Shown in pieces: positions 44,375-53,865 of a stretch of 64,000 nucleotides of DNA. Position 1 is the first letter of the stretch, and every line of letters begins with the position of its first letter. The translations under genes were made by a program, and so were the position numbers. The DNA is from Scytonematopsis contorta HA4267-MV1. GTDB lineage: Bacteria > Cyanobacteriota > Cyanobacteriia > Cyanobacteriales > Nostocaceae. The stretch is taken from the NCBI GenBank assembly GCA_019359035.1, contig JAHHIC010000042.1, positions 1 through 64,000 on the forward strand, written 5' to 3'. The notes beneath the pieces were generated by a model. It did not search any database. It worked only from the letters and a program-made list of their open reading frames with translations, and was not told the origin of the DNA.

Positions 44375-47300
44375 TTACAAATTTGAATCCACTTCTTCCT
44401 TTGCTCCTAGAGCTTTCAAAGAAGCCTTTTCGGCGGAAGTTAAACCCTTAACACCCGTAATATTCACCCCCTGATACGGTTTATCGCTCAAAGTTTTTAG
44501 ACATTCACCTGTATCAGCATCCCAAACTTTAATAGTTTCATCATAGCTACCACTAAATATAATAGAACCGTCAAAACTGATAGCCACCGTTCGCACTCTA
44601 TGAGTATGACCCAGCAAAGTTCTAATACAATTTCCCGTATTCATATCCCATAATTTTATTGTTTGGTCGAAACTACCGCTAACAATAATATTGCCATTAC
44701 AACTAATAGCTAAAGATTCAACTCTACCAATATGTCCTTGTAGAGTTTTGAGACAATTTCCTGTATTAATATCCCATAATTTTATTGTTTGGTCATCACT
44801 ACCACTGACCAAAGTCTTCCCATCAGGACTTATTGCTAATGACCATACAGATTCACTATGCCCCTCTAAAGTATTAAAACATTCCCCGGTCGCAGCATCC
44901 CATAGCTTTATTGTTTTGTCATCACCACAACTGGCTATAATTGAACCGTTAGGGCTAATTGCAACCGACCATAACCAATCAGTATGCTCTTTTAAAGTTT
45001 GGAGACACTCTGCTGTACCAATATCCCATACCTTAACTGTTGTATCACCACTTACACTTATTATATTAGTACCGTCGGGGCTAAAAACTAATGAACTAAC
45101 TCCACCATTATGTTTCCAAAAAGTTTTTAGACATTCTCCTGTTTGGATATCCCATAATTTCACTGTATGGTCGTAACTAGCACTAGCTAGGGTTTTACCA
45201 TCAGGACTAAAAGTAACTGCATTAACCCTAGTAGTATGACCCTCTAAAATTTTTAAAAGCTCCCCTGTAGAAACATCCCATAATTTCACAGTTTGTTCTT
45301 CACTACCGCTAACTAAAATTGAACCCTCTGGATTTATTGCTATTGACCTTACTGCACTACTATATCCCTGTAAAATATTTACGCATTCTCCAGTTAAAAT
45401 ATCCCATTGTCGTATTGTTTGGTCGTCACTACCGCTAATTAAAGTAGTACCATCAGGGCTAATAGCTACCGACCTTGCATAGTCGCTATGTCCCTGTAAA
45501 TTGTTTAAACATTCCCCTGTATTTATATCCCATAGTTTTATAGTTTCGTCAGAACTACCACTTACTAAGGTTTTTTTATCAGGAGAAAAAGCTAGCGAGC
45601 GTACCCAATCAGTATGTCCCAGTAAAGTTTTTAAGCATTTTCCAGAAGATATATTCCACAGCTTTACTGTAGCGTCAGTGCTACCACTAGCTAAAGTTGT
45701 TCCATCAAAACTAATTGCTATTGAACCTACCGAACGGCTATGCTCTTGTAAAGTTTTTAGGCACTCTCCGGTTTGCATATCCCAAAGTTTGATTGTATAG
45801 TCGCTGCTACCACTAGCTAAAATTTTACCGTTAGGGGTTATCGCAACACAATTAACTCTACTAGTATGTCCTTCTAAAGTTTTAAGACATTCTCCCGTGC
45901 AGATATCCCATAACTTAATTGTTTTATCTCGACTACAACTAACTAAGATTTTACTGTCGGAGCTGATTGTTATTGAATGTACTCGACTGCTATGCCCTTG
46001 TAAAGTTTTAATGCAGTCTCCGGTATGGATATCCCATATTTTAATTGTTTTATCAAAACTACCACTTGCAAGAATAGTGCCATCTGAACTAAAAACAACT
46101 GACCGTAACCAATCTGCATGACCTTGGCAAACTGCAATTGGTTGACTACTGCCTAATTTCCAAATTGTAATCTGACAATTTGAATCACCAGCTGCAAATA
46201 GCTTACCATCCGGACTAAAAGCTACTGTAAAAATAGCACCAAAAATCTTGCGGAAAACCGAGTCAGTTAAACTCGCTCCAGAAAAATTAACACCACGTAA
46301 GTTAGCTTCGGAAAAATCAGCCCTTTTTATCACCGCACCACTTAAATCTCTTCCCAATAAGGCAGATTTATCAACTTTAACTAAAAGTGTCGCTGCATTT
46401 CCCCCAACATAACCCACCTCATCTTCGCTTTTACCCCGTGTCTCCTCAATAACTTTAATTATCGACTCTGAGTCCTCAGTATCAACCATTCCCACAATTA
46501 AATCCATTACCGCTTTCGTCAAAGGAGCTTGACCAAAAGTCACCCTCAACTTCTCCAAGGACTCCTTTACAAATCCCTTCAACGCTGCGACTGGTAAAAT
46601 TTCTCCAACCGCATCTACCTGACGGATAAAATAAGAAGACCAATTATAATCAACAGGTGCGACATGATGATTTATGTGAGACTGCACCCGCGCTAATTCC
46701 GTAAAATCACTCGCTAATGCTCCTAATTCAGCAGCAAATTTATACGCGACAAAAAACTCTAATAGAGAACGATGAGCTGGAGTATAGTCCCCATCAGCGT
46801 TACGAATTAGCATCGTCTGCCCCATCATGTCATAATGCCAATGGTCTAAATCCTTCTCCTCTTGGACGATAGAACCAAATAAACGGCGAATTCGGTCAGG
46901 GAAAAGTCGATAATTAAGGCTCATTTGGTCATTTGCGAGCATTTCCCAGGATAGTTCGCATAAAAAATACAATTTATCAGCTAAAGAAGTAAAAGTTCGT
47001 TCCGCTTTTATGTCTCTTTTTATCTTCCTTTGCACAGCGTATAAATAAACTCGCGACATATCAATCGGTTTACCCGCTTCAATATCTGGCAAAGCTTCCA
47101 AAATTAACTCCGTCATTACCGGACGACGAGCTAAGTCTAACAATTGTGGATTTCCCATTACCTGTTCAACAGTTGCGAGTTCAGCTTGAAGCAAAAGCAA
47201 CTGCCGAATTTGCTCGTCGTTAAATTTCTCCAACTCCAACACTTCAAACTGTGGAGTTTCTCCAGTTAAATTAGCTGTAGAAGCTTGTAATTCCGCATTT

Positions 47301-48841
47301 AACAAAGCCCGTCCTTCTTGCGCTTCCGGAAAATGTTCTGTACGACAAGTTAAAATTACCTTTGCACCAGGAACTACAACTTTCGCTAGTTCCCAGAAAT
47401 TATTAATCATTTGCTGACGGTCAACTTTTGCTGCCATTTCGTCAAATCCATCGAAAATCAGCAGCAACTTACCCATGCGATTCAGCTGGTCAAAGACCTC
47501 ACTGTTTATACGGATATTATGTTGAGTAAAAAAGAACCCTGCTAAAACGTTCTCTACATTTAAAGCTTTAGCAAAATCACGCAAAGTTATTACCAAAGGC
47601 AATCGAGGACGTTCCACACCACGTTTTTGAGCATCTTGATAGCGCTGCAATGTGACCCAAGCGTAGTGGAAAGCGAACCAAGTTTTACCCGTACCAAATT
47701 CCCCAAGTATAGAAATATGCTCTTTTACAGGGTCATCTAACCACAAGTCGATATAACCATCAATCCAACCGTCCTCTTCTTCATAACGACTCACCCCTAT
47801 TTGTCGCTTAGTAACAGGGTCAATCTCCTCTTTGCTACAGGCTAATGGCACATACTTAGTATCAACTTTTCGCCGCTTGATTTCCTCGGACAGCCAATCA
47901 ACATAGCCACTAAAGTCCGCGTCTAAGTCTATGAGTTCATCAAACGTGTAACAATCAAGACGATGGTTTTCTTCTTTTTTAACTTCATCACGCGCTGCTC
48001 GTGAAATACGACGACTAGTTACCAACCAACCCTCATCTGTTTTTTGTTCGTTAACAGAGGAACGCAGAGCCATAACATCGCTCAGTCCCACCTCCCCCGC
48101 TACTCCACGTACTAATATACGGTCAAAGCTCCGACGTACGGGGATGTTGATAATAAACTCAAAGTAATCTTCTGACCAAACTTCATATTTTTCTAAGCTA
48201 TAACCCAAGGTTTCAAACCAACCACGCATTTGTTGTGCAAGTGCAATTACTTTACATTTATTTTCTTGATTTGTTTCAGTTCCGGGCAATACTGGGTAAC
48301 TTTGTGTTGCCAACCGTGCGATTTCCGTACGCATCCCTTCCAAGGTCGGTTGCCTATCGAGTTGTTCTTGAACACCGACAATAAGTTTGTGTAACGAGCC
48401 AATTTGCTGACTCATCAATGTATCTGCTGGGTTTCGAGTCCGCTTAGCAACTTCCGAAAAAACAATATAAAACGCTGCTATTTCTCGTCTGATATCAATC
48501 CTTAAAGCTTTGATGTCGTCACCCAAAGCATAAGAAGAAACAAAAGTCTCAACTTCCGACAATAAAATTGAGGGGTTATTATGGTCAAATGCCTTACGGA
48601 AAGCTTGTTTTATTTCTTCAAGCCTAAAAAGTTCTAAAAGTGGCTTGGGTTTACCAACACCATACTCCACCAACGTGTAAGCGTAAACTCCACTAAAATC
48701 AGGAAGTGGATGTTCTGGGTCAAGATTAAATTGCTTGAGTAGTTTAATTACGGTCTCGGAACGCTGGATTTTCTCTTTAATTAAAGGATTTGCGACACCA
48801 GTAATAGCGTTAAAAAGCAAATCCAAGTTAATTATGCTCAT
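44375..48841 (-). CDS. STAND NTPase: helical and nuclease-like N-terminus, NACHT, 14 WD40 repeats
   Basis: The 1488-residue protein has, in order: a helical domain (about 1-180), a domain (about 195-310) with LAQQMRGWFETLGYSL, RILVRGVAGEVGLSDV and EGWLVTSRRISRAARDEV that resembles Mrr/PD-(D/E)XK restriction-like folds with altered catalytic residues, a NACHT NTPase with Walker A GEFGTGKTWFA (Lys386) and Walker B LLLIFDGFDEMA, a pentapeptide-repeat linker (ADFSEANLRGVNFSGASL), and fourteen WD40 repeats from about residue 878, enough for two seven-blade propellers. STAND proteins of this type act as sensors that oligomerise on ligand binding, in signalling or antiphage defence. The nuclease-like reading is tentative. 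Confidence 0.85.
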   Translation of the reverse strand: MSIINLDLLFNAITGVANPLIKEKIQRSETVIKLLKQFNLDPEHPLPDFSGVYAYTLVEYGVGKPKPLLELFRLEEIKQAFRKAFDHNNPSILLSEVETFVSSYALGDDIKALRIDIRREIAAFYIVFSEVAKRTRNPADTLMSQQIGSLHKLIVGVQEQLDRQPTLEGMRTEIARLATQSYPVLPGTETNQENKCKVIALAQQMRGWFETLGYSLEKYEVWSEDYFEFIINIPVRRSFDRILVRGVAGEVGLSDVMALRSSVNEQKTDEGWLVTSRRISRAARDEVKKEENHRLDCYTFDELIDLDADFSGYVDWLSEEIKRRKVDTKYVPLACSKEEIDPVTKRQIGVSRYEEEDGWIDGYIDLWLDDPVKEHISILGEFGTGKTWFAFHYAWVTLQRYQDAQKRGVERPRLPLVITLRDFAKALNVENVLAGFFFTQHNIRINSEVFDQLNRMGKLLLIFDGFDEMAAKVDRQQMINNFWELAKVVVPGAKVILTCRTEHFPEAQEGRALLNAELQASTANLTGETPQFEVLELEKFNDEQIRQLLLLQAELATVEQVMGNPQLLDLARRPVMTELILEALPDIEAGKPIDMSRVYLYAVQRKIKRDIKAERTFTSLADKLYFLCELSWEMLANDQMSLNYRLFPDRIRRLFGSIVQEEKDLDHWHYDMMGQTMLIRNADGDYTPAHRSLLEFFVAYKFAAELGALASDFTELARVQSHINHHVAPVDYNWSSYFIRQVDAVGEILPVAALKGFVKESLEKLRVTFGQAPLTKAVMDLIVGMVDTEDSESIIKVIEETRGKSEDEVGYVGGNAATLLVKVDKSALLGRDLSGAVIKRADFSEANLRGVNFSGASLTDSVFRKIFGAIFTVAFSPDGKLFAAGDSNCQITIWKLGSSQPIAVCQGHADWLRSVVFSSDGTILASGSFDKTIKIWDIHTGDCIKTLQGHSSRVHSITISSDSKILVSCSRDKTIKLWDICTGECLKTLEGHTSRVNCVAITPNGKILASGSSDYTIKLWDMQTGECLKTLQEHSRSVGSIAISFDGTTLASGSTDATVKLWNISSGKCLKTLLGHTDWVRSLAFSPDKKTLVSGSSDETIKLWDINTGECLNNLQGHSDYARSVAISPDGTTLISGSDDQTIRQWDILTGECVNILQGYSSAVRSIAINPEGSILVSGSEEQTVKLWDVSTGELLKILEGHTTRVNAVTFSPDGKTLASASYDHTVKLWDIQTGECLKTFWKHNGGVSSLVFSPDGTNIISVSGDTTVKVWDIGTAECLQTLKEHTDWLWSVAISPNGSIIASCGDDKTIKLWDAATGECFNTLEGHSESVWSLAISPDGKTLVSGSDDQTIKLWDINTGNCLKTLQGHIGRVESLAISCNGNIIVSGSFDQTIKLWDMNTGNCIRTLLGHTHRVRTVAISFDGSIIFSGSYDETIKVWDADTGECLKTLSDKPYQGVNITGVKGLTSAEKASLKALGAKEEVDSNL

Positions 48842-48975
48842 TATGAAACTCCTAAAGCACAGAGCGTACCAGCCAAACAGGTAATTGTCACTATAACTAA
48901 TATAGCGTAATCCTTGATACTAAGGGAGTAACTAGAACGTAATATTAAAAAACTTATCAAAAGATGTAACCGATA

Positions 48976-49875
48976 TTATCTAATAACTTCGTTTTTTTCA
49001 TGTAAAATTGTATTTACGTATGAGAAAATTTTTTCATAAAACTGACCGTAATCTTGAATATGACGAGTATGTGCAAAATTAGGGTTTTCCTGTCTAGCGC
49101 ATCTCTGAATAGACATCCAAACATATTGGATACAACGCTTTAGATGCCTTTGTTTCTGAATTTCTGAAGTATTAAATTTAGGATTTTGAATATAGTTAGG
49201 GTCAATCAGTTTATTAGCTAAAAGAGTATTAAAATTCTCTTCTATATAGTCAAAAAAGGCTTGCTGTATGAGTTTTTTCCGAAGGTGTTCAAGTTTTGCT
49301 TTCTCTGCTTTTTCCTGTTCTTCGCGTTCCCACCTACCGATAATATTTTGTATTTTTTTTATCGACTGGAATACTAAATCAGATGCCAATAAAGCATTTT
49401 TAACCGGGGTATAAATTCTTGTGTAAACGCTTTCATCTACTGAATACTCTTTTCTAATACGTGCTTCTTCCTCATCCGCTAAATATCCAGCTAATAAATT
49501 AATGGTTAAATCATAAGACTTAAATACAGGTACAGCAATTGCCCCAGTTTTAAATGCCGTTTCAACTAGACCACATGCACTATATTCATCAAGCTGATAG
49601 CTGTAATTTTCTAGATAAAACCCTAGTAAAGAACGTTTAGCTGACTTTCTTTTGTCCCTTGATTCTGATACTTTAGCGCGTTTAGCCAAACTGATTTGTA
49701 ACTCGCTTTCCTTTTCCTTACGCACTCTATCTACTAAATCCTTATCCCAGAGTTTCATTGGTGCAGAACTCTTGTAATAGGGATTTTTGACGATTTTTGG
49801 TTCACCTAGATATTGCTCAATCATTTTTGGAGTAAATCCAAAAGATTTGATTGTTTTTAAGCAGTAATGTGACAT
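48976..49875 (-). CDS. Unknown protein upstream of NACHT-WD40
   Basis: The 299-residue protein starts with FTPKMIEQYLGEPKIVKNPY and YKSSAPMKLWDKDLVDRV. I have seen this N-terminal pattern (a short domain with a conserved LGEPD...NPxYxSAxPMKLY) in many uncharacterised bacterial proteins linked to mobile DNA. The rest is helical and charged (KIQNIIGRWEREEQEKAEK) with a C-terminal domain containing CIQYVWMSIQRCARQE. It has no signal peptide or enzymatic motif. It lies 134 bp upstream of the NACHT-WD40 gene on the same strand. Confidence 0.6.
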   Translation of the reverse strand: MSHYCLKTIKSFGFTPKMIEQYLGEPKIVKNPYYKSSAPMKLWDKDLVDRVRKEKESELQISLAKRAKVSESRDKRKSAKRSLLGFYLENYSYQLDEYSACGLVETAFKTGAIAVPVFKSYDLTINLLAGYLADEEEARIRKEYSVDESVYTRIYTPVKNALLASDLVFQSIKKIQNIIGRWEREEQEKAEKAKLEHLRKKLIQQAFFDYIEENFNTLLANKLIDPNYIQNPKFNTSEIQKQRHLKRCIQYVWMSIQRCARQENPNFAHTRHIQDYGQFYEKIFSYVNTILHEKNEVIR

Positions 49876-50056
49876 ATTCCTTTACCTAGCCAATCACTTA
49901 TATCATCTGGGAAATAATGTGATTGTACCAGGTTATTTTATTCGTTTGCCAGTTGAGCAGGCAAAAGTTTAGCCACCTGAGTTTTTATTAAAAGTTATCA
50001 TTATCATGGCATCTTGCCTGCTCAGGTCGCCATCATTTTTGTAGTTCTATTGTAGT

Positions 50057-50073
50057 GCGGGCATCTTGCCCGC
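50057..50073. repeat. GCGGGCATCTTGCCCGC hairpin
   Basis: GCGGGC and GCCCGC pair across ATCTT. It is a short member of the hairpin family at 44300, next to the MITE terminus at 50088. Confidence 0.7.
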
Positions 50074-50087
50074 TTCTGCCCATCAAA

Positions 50088-50134
50088 GCTTATGGTACGA
50101 ATTAAGCTTAATATTGTATTTATAAACACCTTCT
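50088..50134. mobile_element. MITE terminus matching the element at 9172
   Basis: The 43 bases 50088-50130 match the reverse complement of 9175-9219 with a single mismatch (T for C). They end at the terminus AGAAGGTGTTTATAAA read on the minus strand. The other end of an element is not visible, so this is a truncated or short copy. The TAG stop codon of the upstream minus-strand gene (50133-50135) lies at the junction. Confidence 0.75.
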
Positions 50135-51290
50135 AAGCAACATCCTCAACTTCAATATCCAGCAAAGCTAACATCTGAGGGTCACCAAAAATAGCATCCT
50201 CATAAGCTTCAACTTCAGATTGTTTCAAATGCTTAAACCTCTTTTGACCTTCAGGCACTCCAAATTTATCAGAAAGAATAATTCGGCAAACTTGTAAAGC
50301 TTTAGAGTTCTTTAAAATAGCTTCCTCATAAGTGTAAGAACCATTAGAACCATGAGTACCACCACTTGTCTTTTTAAAAATTTCACCAGTTCCCGAATTC
50401 AAAACTTTTAGTAATTCAGGTAAATATTTTTCTTTAATTTCCTTATGTTTTTTTAACTGTGCTTGATGTTGCTGCTGTGACTCAAGCTTTTTCATTTCGT
50501 TCTGCATTCTAATTCGTTCAGCCTGCTCTTGCTGCGACTTCTTAAATCGTTGCTGGGAATAGTAGCGCTGTAGTTGATTTTCTGCGTTACAACGAGCAGT
50601 ATGGAACTTAGATGATTTAACTAAATCGCTAACACTTTTAATAATTTCTGCTATGACTTTAGCCAACTCAGGGTCTTCTGTTTTGTGTGTTTCAACCCAA
50701 GACTCAAATTGTGGTTTCGCTGCTAACTCTTGTTCCCGTTGTTTTTTCTCTGCGATTGCATTCGCCGTAAGTTCCTCTACTACAAAATTTTTAAACTCTT
50801 CAAAAGCGGGCTTACAAGCATAAAGTAATTCAATCGTTTCGGCTAATCCGAATATGGGATAGTCGCCATATTTTGAACTTCCCCACCCACTAATAGGTAA
50901 CATATTTTTTTCCGCTTGTAATCTTCGTCTGTTAGCCGTAGAAATATTGAACAAAGACTCAAAGGTCGGTACAGCTATTCCATTAGCTGGTAATACAAGT
51001 GACTCTCTCAGTGTAGACACATTTATTCTTTTCAGTAACTTAACTAAGCCCTCTTTCGTGTCGGATTTATTAAAAGAAATATCTAACTTTTTGCACAGAT
51101 TAAGCAAATAATCTTTAGAACATCCAGTTAATACTGTATAAGCAAACTCCTTAAAAGCTGCAGTCTTTTTTAGCCAATAGCACCAACCTGCTATCTGCAC
51201 CATATCAGATTTAGAAATTTTCTCCGGGTGGGATTTAGTGCGGGAACGTGCGTCAATAATTGCTGCTGCTGTTATCTTTACGTTTTCCAT
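50133..51290 (-). CDS. Unknown protein with a SAP/HeH-like motif and coiled coil
   Basis: This 385-residue protein has no family I can name. Residues about 50-90 (SKDYLLNLCKKLDISFNKSD and KEGLVKLLKRI) resemble a SAP/HeH-type DNA-binding helix pair. A long charged helix follows (QQRFKKSQQEQAERIRMQNE, about residues 240-295), likely coiled coil. The C-terminal region has KTSGGTHGSNGSYTYEEAI and LKQSEVEAYEDAIFGDPQML. It is the first of three consecutive minus-strand genes ending in NACHT-WD40, but the 258-bp gap before the next gene contains repeats, so an operon is uncertain. The stop codon abuts a MITE end. Confidence 0.55.
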   Translation of the reverse strand: MENVKITAAAIIDARSRTKSHPEKISKSDMVQIAGWCYWLKKTAAFKEFAYTVLTGCSKDYLLNLCKKLDISFNKSDTKEGLVKLLKRINVSTLRESLVLPANGIAVPTFESLFNISTANRRRLQAEKNMLPISGWGSSKYGDYPIFGLAETIELLYACKPAFEEFKNFVVEELTANAIAEKKQREQELAAKPQFESWVETHKTEDPELAKVIAEIIKSVSDLVKSSKFHTARCNAENQLQRYYSQQRFKKSQQEQAERIRMQNEMKKLESQQQHQAQLKKHKEIKEKYLPELLKVLNSGTGEIFKKTSGGTHGSNGSYTYEEAILKNSKALQVCRIILSDKFGVPEGQKRFKHLKQSEVEAYEDAIFGDPQMLALLDIEVEDVA

Positions 51291-51877
51291 TTTGACCTTT
51301 TTCTTAAATTTCTCAGTTGGATTAGGTTTTCAAAGCTTAGGCGATGATTTAAAATAAAAAAGTATCGTTTTGCTTTAGACTGTTTTGGTCGGCTGATATA
51401 TCTTGAACCATTCTCAACAAGAATAATAAATCGAGTTATTAAAATGTAAAATTAAGCGTTTCAAGCTTTAATTTTGTCAATAAGTCAGATTCTAAAGTAG
51501 TTGTAAGATACTAGTCAAGCTGCTTTGTTGGGGATGTGCTGTTCTCTCATCTTCTTTATAATTGCTTATTTTATAACCTAAATTGTTTATTTATCAACTA
51601 TCCACAGAATTTTGACTTAGGTTAAAAAGGCTTAGTCTCCACTAATTTGACAAGATAAAACCTAGATAAGGAGAAATTTATTAGAAAAATATTACCATTG
51701 ACTTGACGAGAAATTGAGTACAGTCATTTTCTCTTATTCGAGAAAAATTAATAAATGTTTATATTAAGTTTGTTTGCGAAAATATTACAGGCTTTAAACA
51801 AGCGGTAGAAACACCTATTAAAAAATTGAGATAACTCTAAGCAATAAAAACTATATTGTGTTTAAATTGATTTACAC
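51291..51877. other. AT-rich intergenic region
   Basis: No gene, repeat array or strong hairpin is seen in these 587 bp. The part near 51300 should contain the promoter of the minus-strand gene ending at 50133. Confidence 0.5.
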
Positions 51878-53176
51878 TTACTCTTGAAAATCATTAAGTT
51901 GCATGTCATTAAGGTTAATATCATTTGCTTGCGATTCAAATATATAAGGTGTTACTTCTGCGTTTTCTTGATTTTCTTGCAAGACTCTTAACTTTAGTTC
52001 TGGATTCGTCTGTAAATAATTACTATTATTTAATTGCCTTTTAAAATTAATGGCTGTTTTTCTTGGAGTCGTTTCATTTGTTTTTGTTTTTTTGCTTTTC
52101 GGTTGATTTTTTAACTGTGATATTCTCTGACTCCAAATTAATATGTGCTGATTTGCTTCTTTATATAAAGGACGACTTTGTGAAATCAAACTGGCTTTAC
52201 TGATTGCTGTCTCTAGAGATGTAACATCATTTTTGTTAGCAGATTTTTTAGCTTGCTCTAAGTAATCTTTGTCTTCAGCCATTTCCATTTTGCTTTCAAG
52301 AGTACTAATAATTTTTTTTGCTTCTTGGTAATGAGCTTCCGAAACAACCAAGCTAGCTTCATTAATTGCATTTCTGATATCTTCAACTTTCTCCGAACTA
52401 GCCCAAGTACGAGCTTTTTTAATACGGGCTAAATCTTCTGTTTCTTGTTCAGCTTCTGATGAAATGTTGCTGTATAAACTTTCTGTTGTTTGGGAATTAG
52501 ATATACTGTCTTGATTTTCAGCAATTTTCTTTTCATTTGCTTTTTTTTGTTCTTCCTGCTCATGTTTGTCTTTTGCCTCTTCTATTTTATATGTAAGCTC
52601 TTCATATTTAGTAATTGCCCAATAATCATTATCCAAATTTTTTAATTCTTTTGCCTTACTTAGAGCTTTAGACCAACGGCTATAATCATTTTCTTCTATG
52701 TCTGATTCTACAACATCATAAATCGCTTGAGCTTTTGACCATGTGGATTGCCATAGTTTGATTTGCTTGTTTGCAGAATCATATATAGGAACATTTACGG
52801 GGATTAATTTTGCTGTATCTACCGCTTTACTTAAATCGCCTTCATGAAATGATTTTTTACTTAAATCAAATAACGCTTGTGACCATTTTTCAATTAAGCC
52901 GTCAGCAGTTTGACGTAAAGGGTTATCAGATGGTACTGTATTAACTCGCTGGATAGCATTAGATAATTTATCTGCATCTTGCTCATCTACGCTTGTACTA
53001 GCACAGTAAATAACCAAAGACGCAGAATCCTGCAACAAAGATTCGGATAAACAATCTGGGGATGGTGGGGATTGAAGCATGAACATTGACGCACCTACCC
53101 CTACACTAGTAGTCAAAATTAAAATCCCGACAATAGAGTGCCACCATTTAATTGCTTTAGGATATTGAAGAGTCAT
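51878..53176 (-). CDS. Single-pass membrane protein with coiled coil, unknown function
   Basis: I start at ATG 53176, because GGGAG lies about six bases upstream, rather than at the ATG 16 codons earlier. The 432-residue protein has a cytoplasmic N-terminus, one membrane segment (HSIVGILILTTSVGVGASMFML), then PDCLSESLL and a long helical region with KAVDTAKLIP, SKALSKAKELKNLDN, and a Lys/Glu-rich coil (EEQKKANEKKIAENQ). It resembles cyanobacterial membrane-anchored helical repeat proteins of unknown role. The C-terminal 60 residues are low-complexity and acidic. Confidence 0.65.
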   Translation of the reverse strand: MTLQYPKAIKWWHSIVGILILTTSVGVGASMFMLQSPPSPDCLSESLLQDSASLVIYCASTSVDEQDADKLSNAIQRVNTVPSDNPLRQTADGLIEKWSQALFDLSKKSFHEGDLSKAVDTAKLIPVNVPIYDSANKQIKLWQSTWSKAQAIYDVVESDIEENDYSRWSKALSKAKELKNLDNDYWAITKYEELTYKIEEAKDKHEQEEQKKANEKKIAENQDSISNSQTTESLYSNISSEAEQETEDLARIKKARTWASSEKVEDIRNAINEASLVVSEAHYQEAKKIISTLESKMEMAEDKDYLEQAKKSANKNDVTSLETAISKASLISQSRPLYKEANQHILIWSQRISQLKNQPKSKKTKTNETTPRKTAINFKRQLNNSNYLQTNPELKLRVLQENQENAEVTPYIFESQANDINLNDMQLNDFQE

Positions 53177-53865
53177 ATCGTTCTCCCGAAGGTTAACACT
53201 TAACTTTAAAATTAGTGTTCCCACTCGTGAGGCTATTTTAACTACAGAATTATAGTAATAGAATTAAACAACTTTTATTAAAATTATCTTTTGTCGTTTT
53301 CTCTGTAATACTTAAAAAGTCAGTAATTATTGTAAATCAAGACTTTGAGGTTTACTTATAATCATAATTCCAACGATTTTATTGCAAGTAAATAGCTTTT
53401 TACTTAACTGTAAATTTTATATAAAGCGAAAATTCAGCAGTTATACTATACACAAGTTATCTGACCTAATCCCTCTGAGCTTACTTGTTCTTTCTATCTA
53501 AATACCCTTTAAAGCCAATTCCACTGCCAAAACCACCTCCAAATATAATAAGTATTTTCAGGATTCAGTAGAAAATTTAGAAGCCAAAAATTGTATAAAC
53601 TTGCGCTCTAGAGTTTCCTAGATTATTTTTATACTGTAAAATAATAATTTTGGTAAGTTGCTCTGAAAGATTTATTTCCACAAGAAAAAGCCACGCAAAA
53701 CTACTGTCTTTTCGGGTGGCGCTCCTGCATCACACAATGTATCAATTACACCACTTTTTTATCTAAGTAAGGTATATAAGTTTAATGTCAGACTCTTGTG
53801 GGGTGGGCATCCTTGCCCGCCCCCTTGTATTAACTTGAAATTTGCTGTAAATCAGCTACAGTTTA
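53177..53865. other. Intergenic region with a small glycine-rich frame and hairpin repeat
   Basis: The minus strand near 53482-53560 encodes a short frame IFGGGFGSGIGFKGYLDRKN then TAA, without a clear start, possibly the end of a lost membrane protein. The GTGGGGTGGGC hairpin repeat occupies about 53795-53823. Otherwise AT-rich without features. Confidence 0.45.

Noticed and set aside
44691-46121. Plus-strand reading frames opposite the WD40 repeats
   Set aside because: They repeat with the WD40 period and have no independent motif or start signal.
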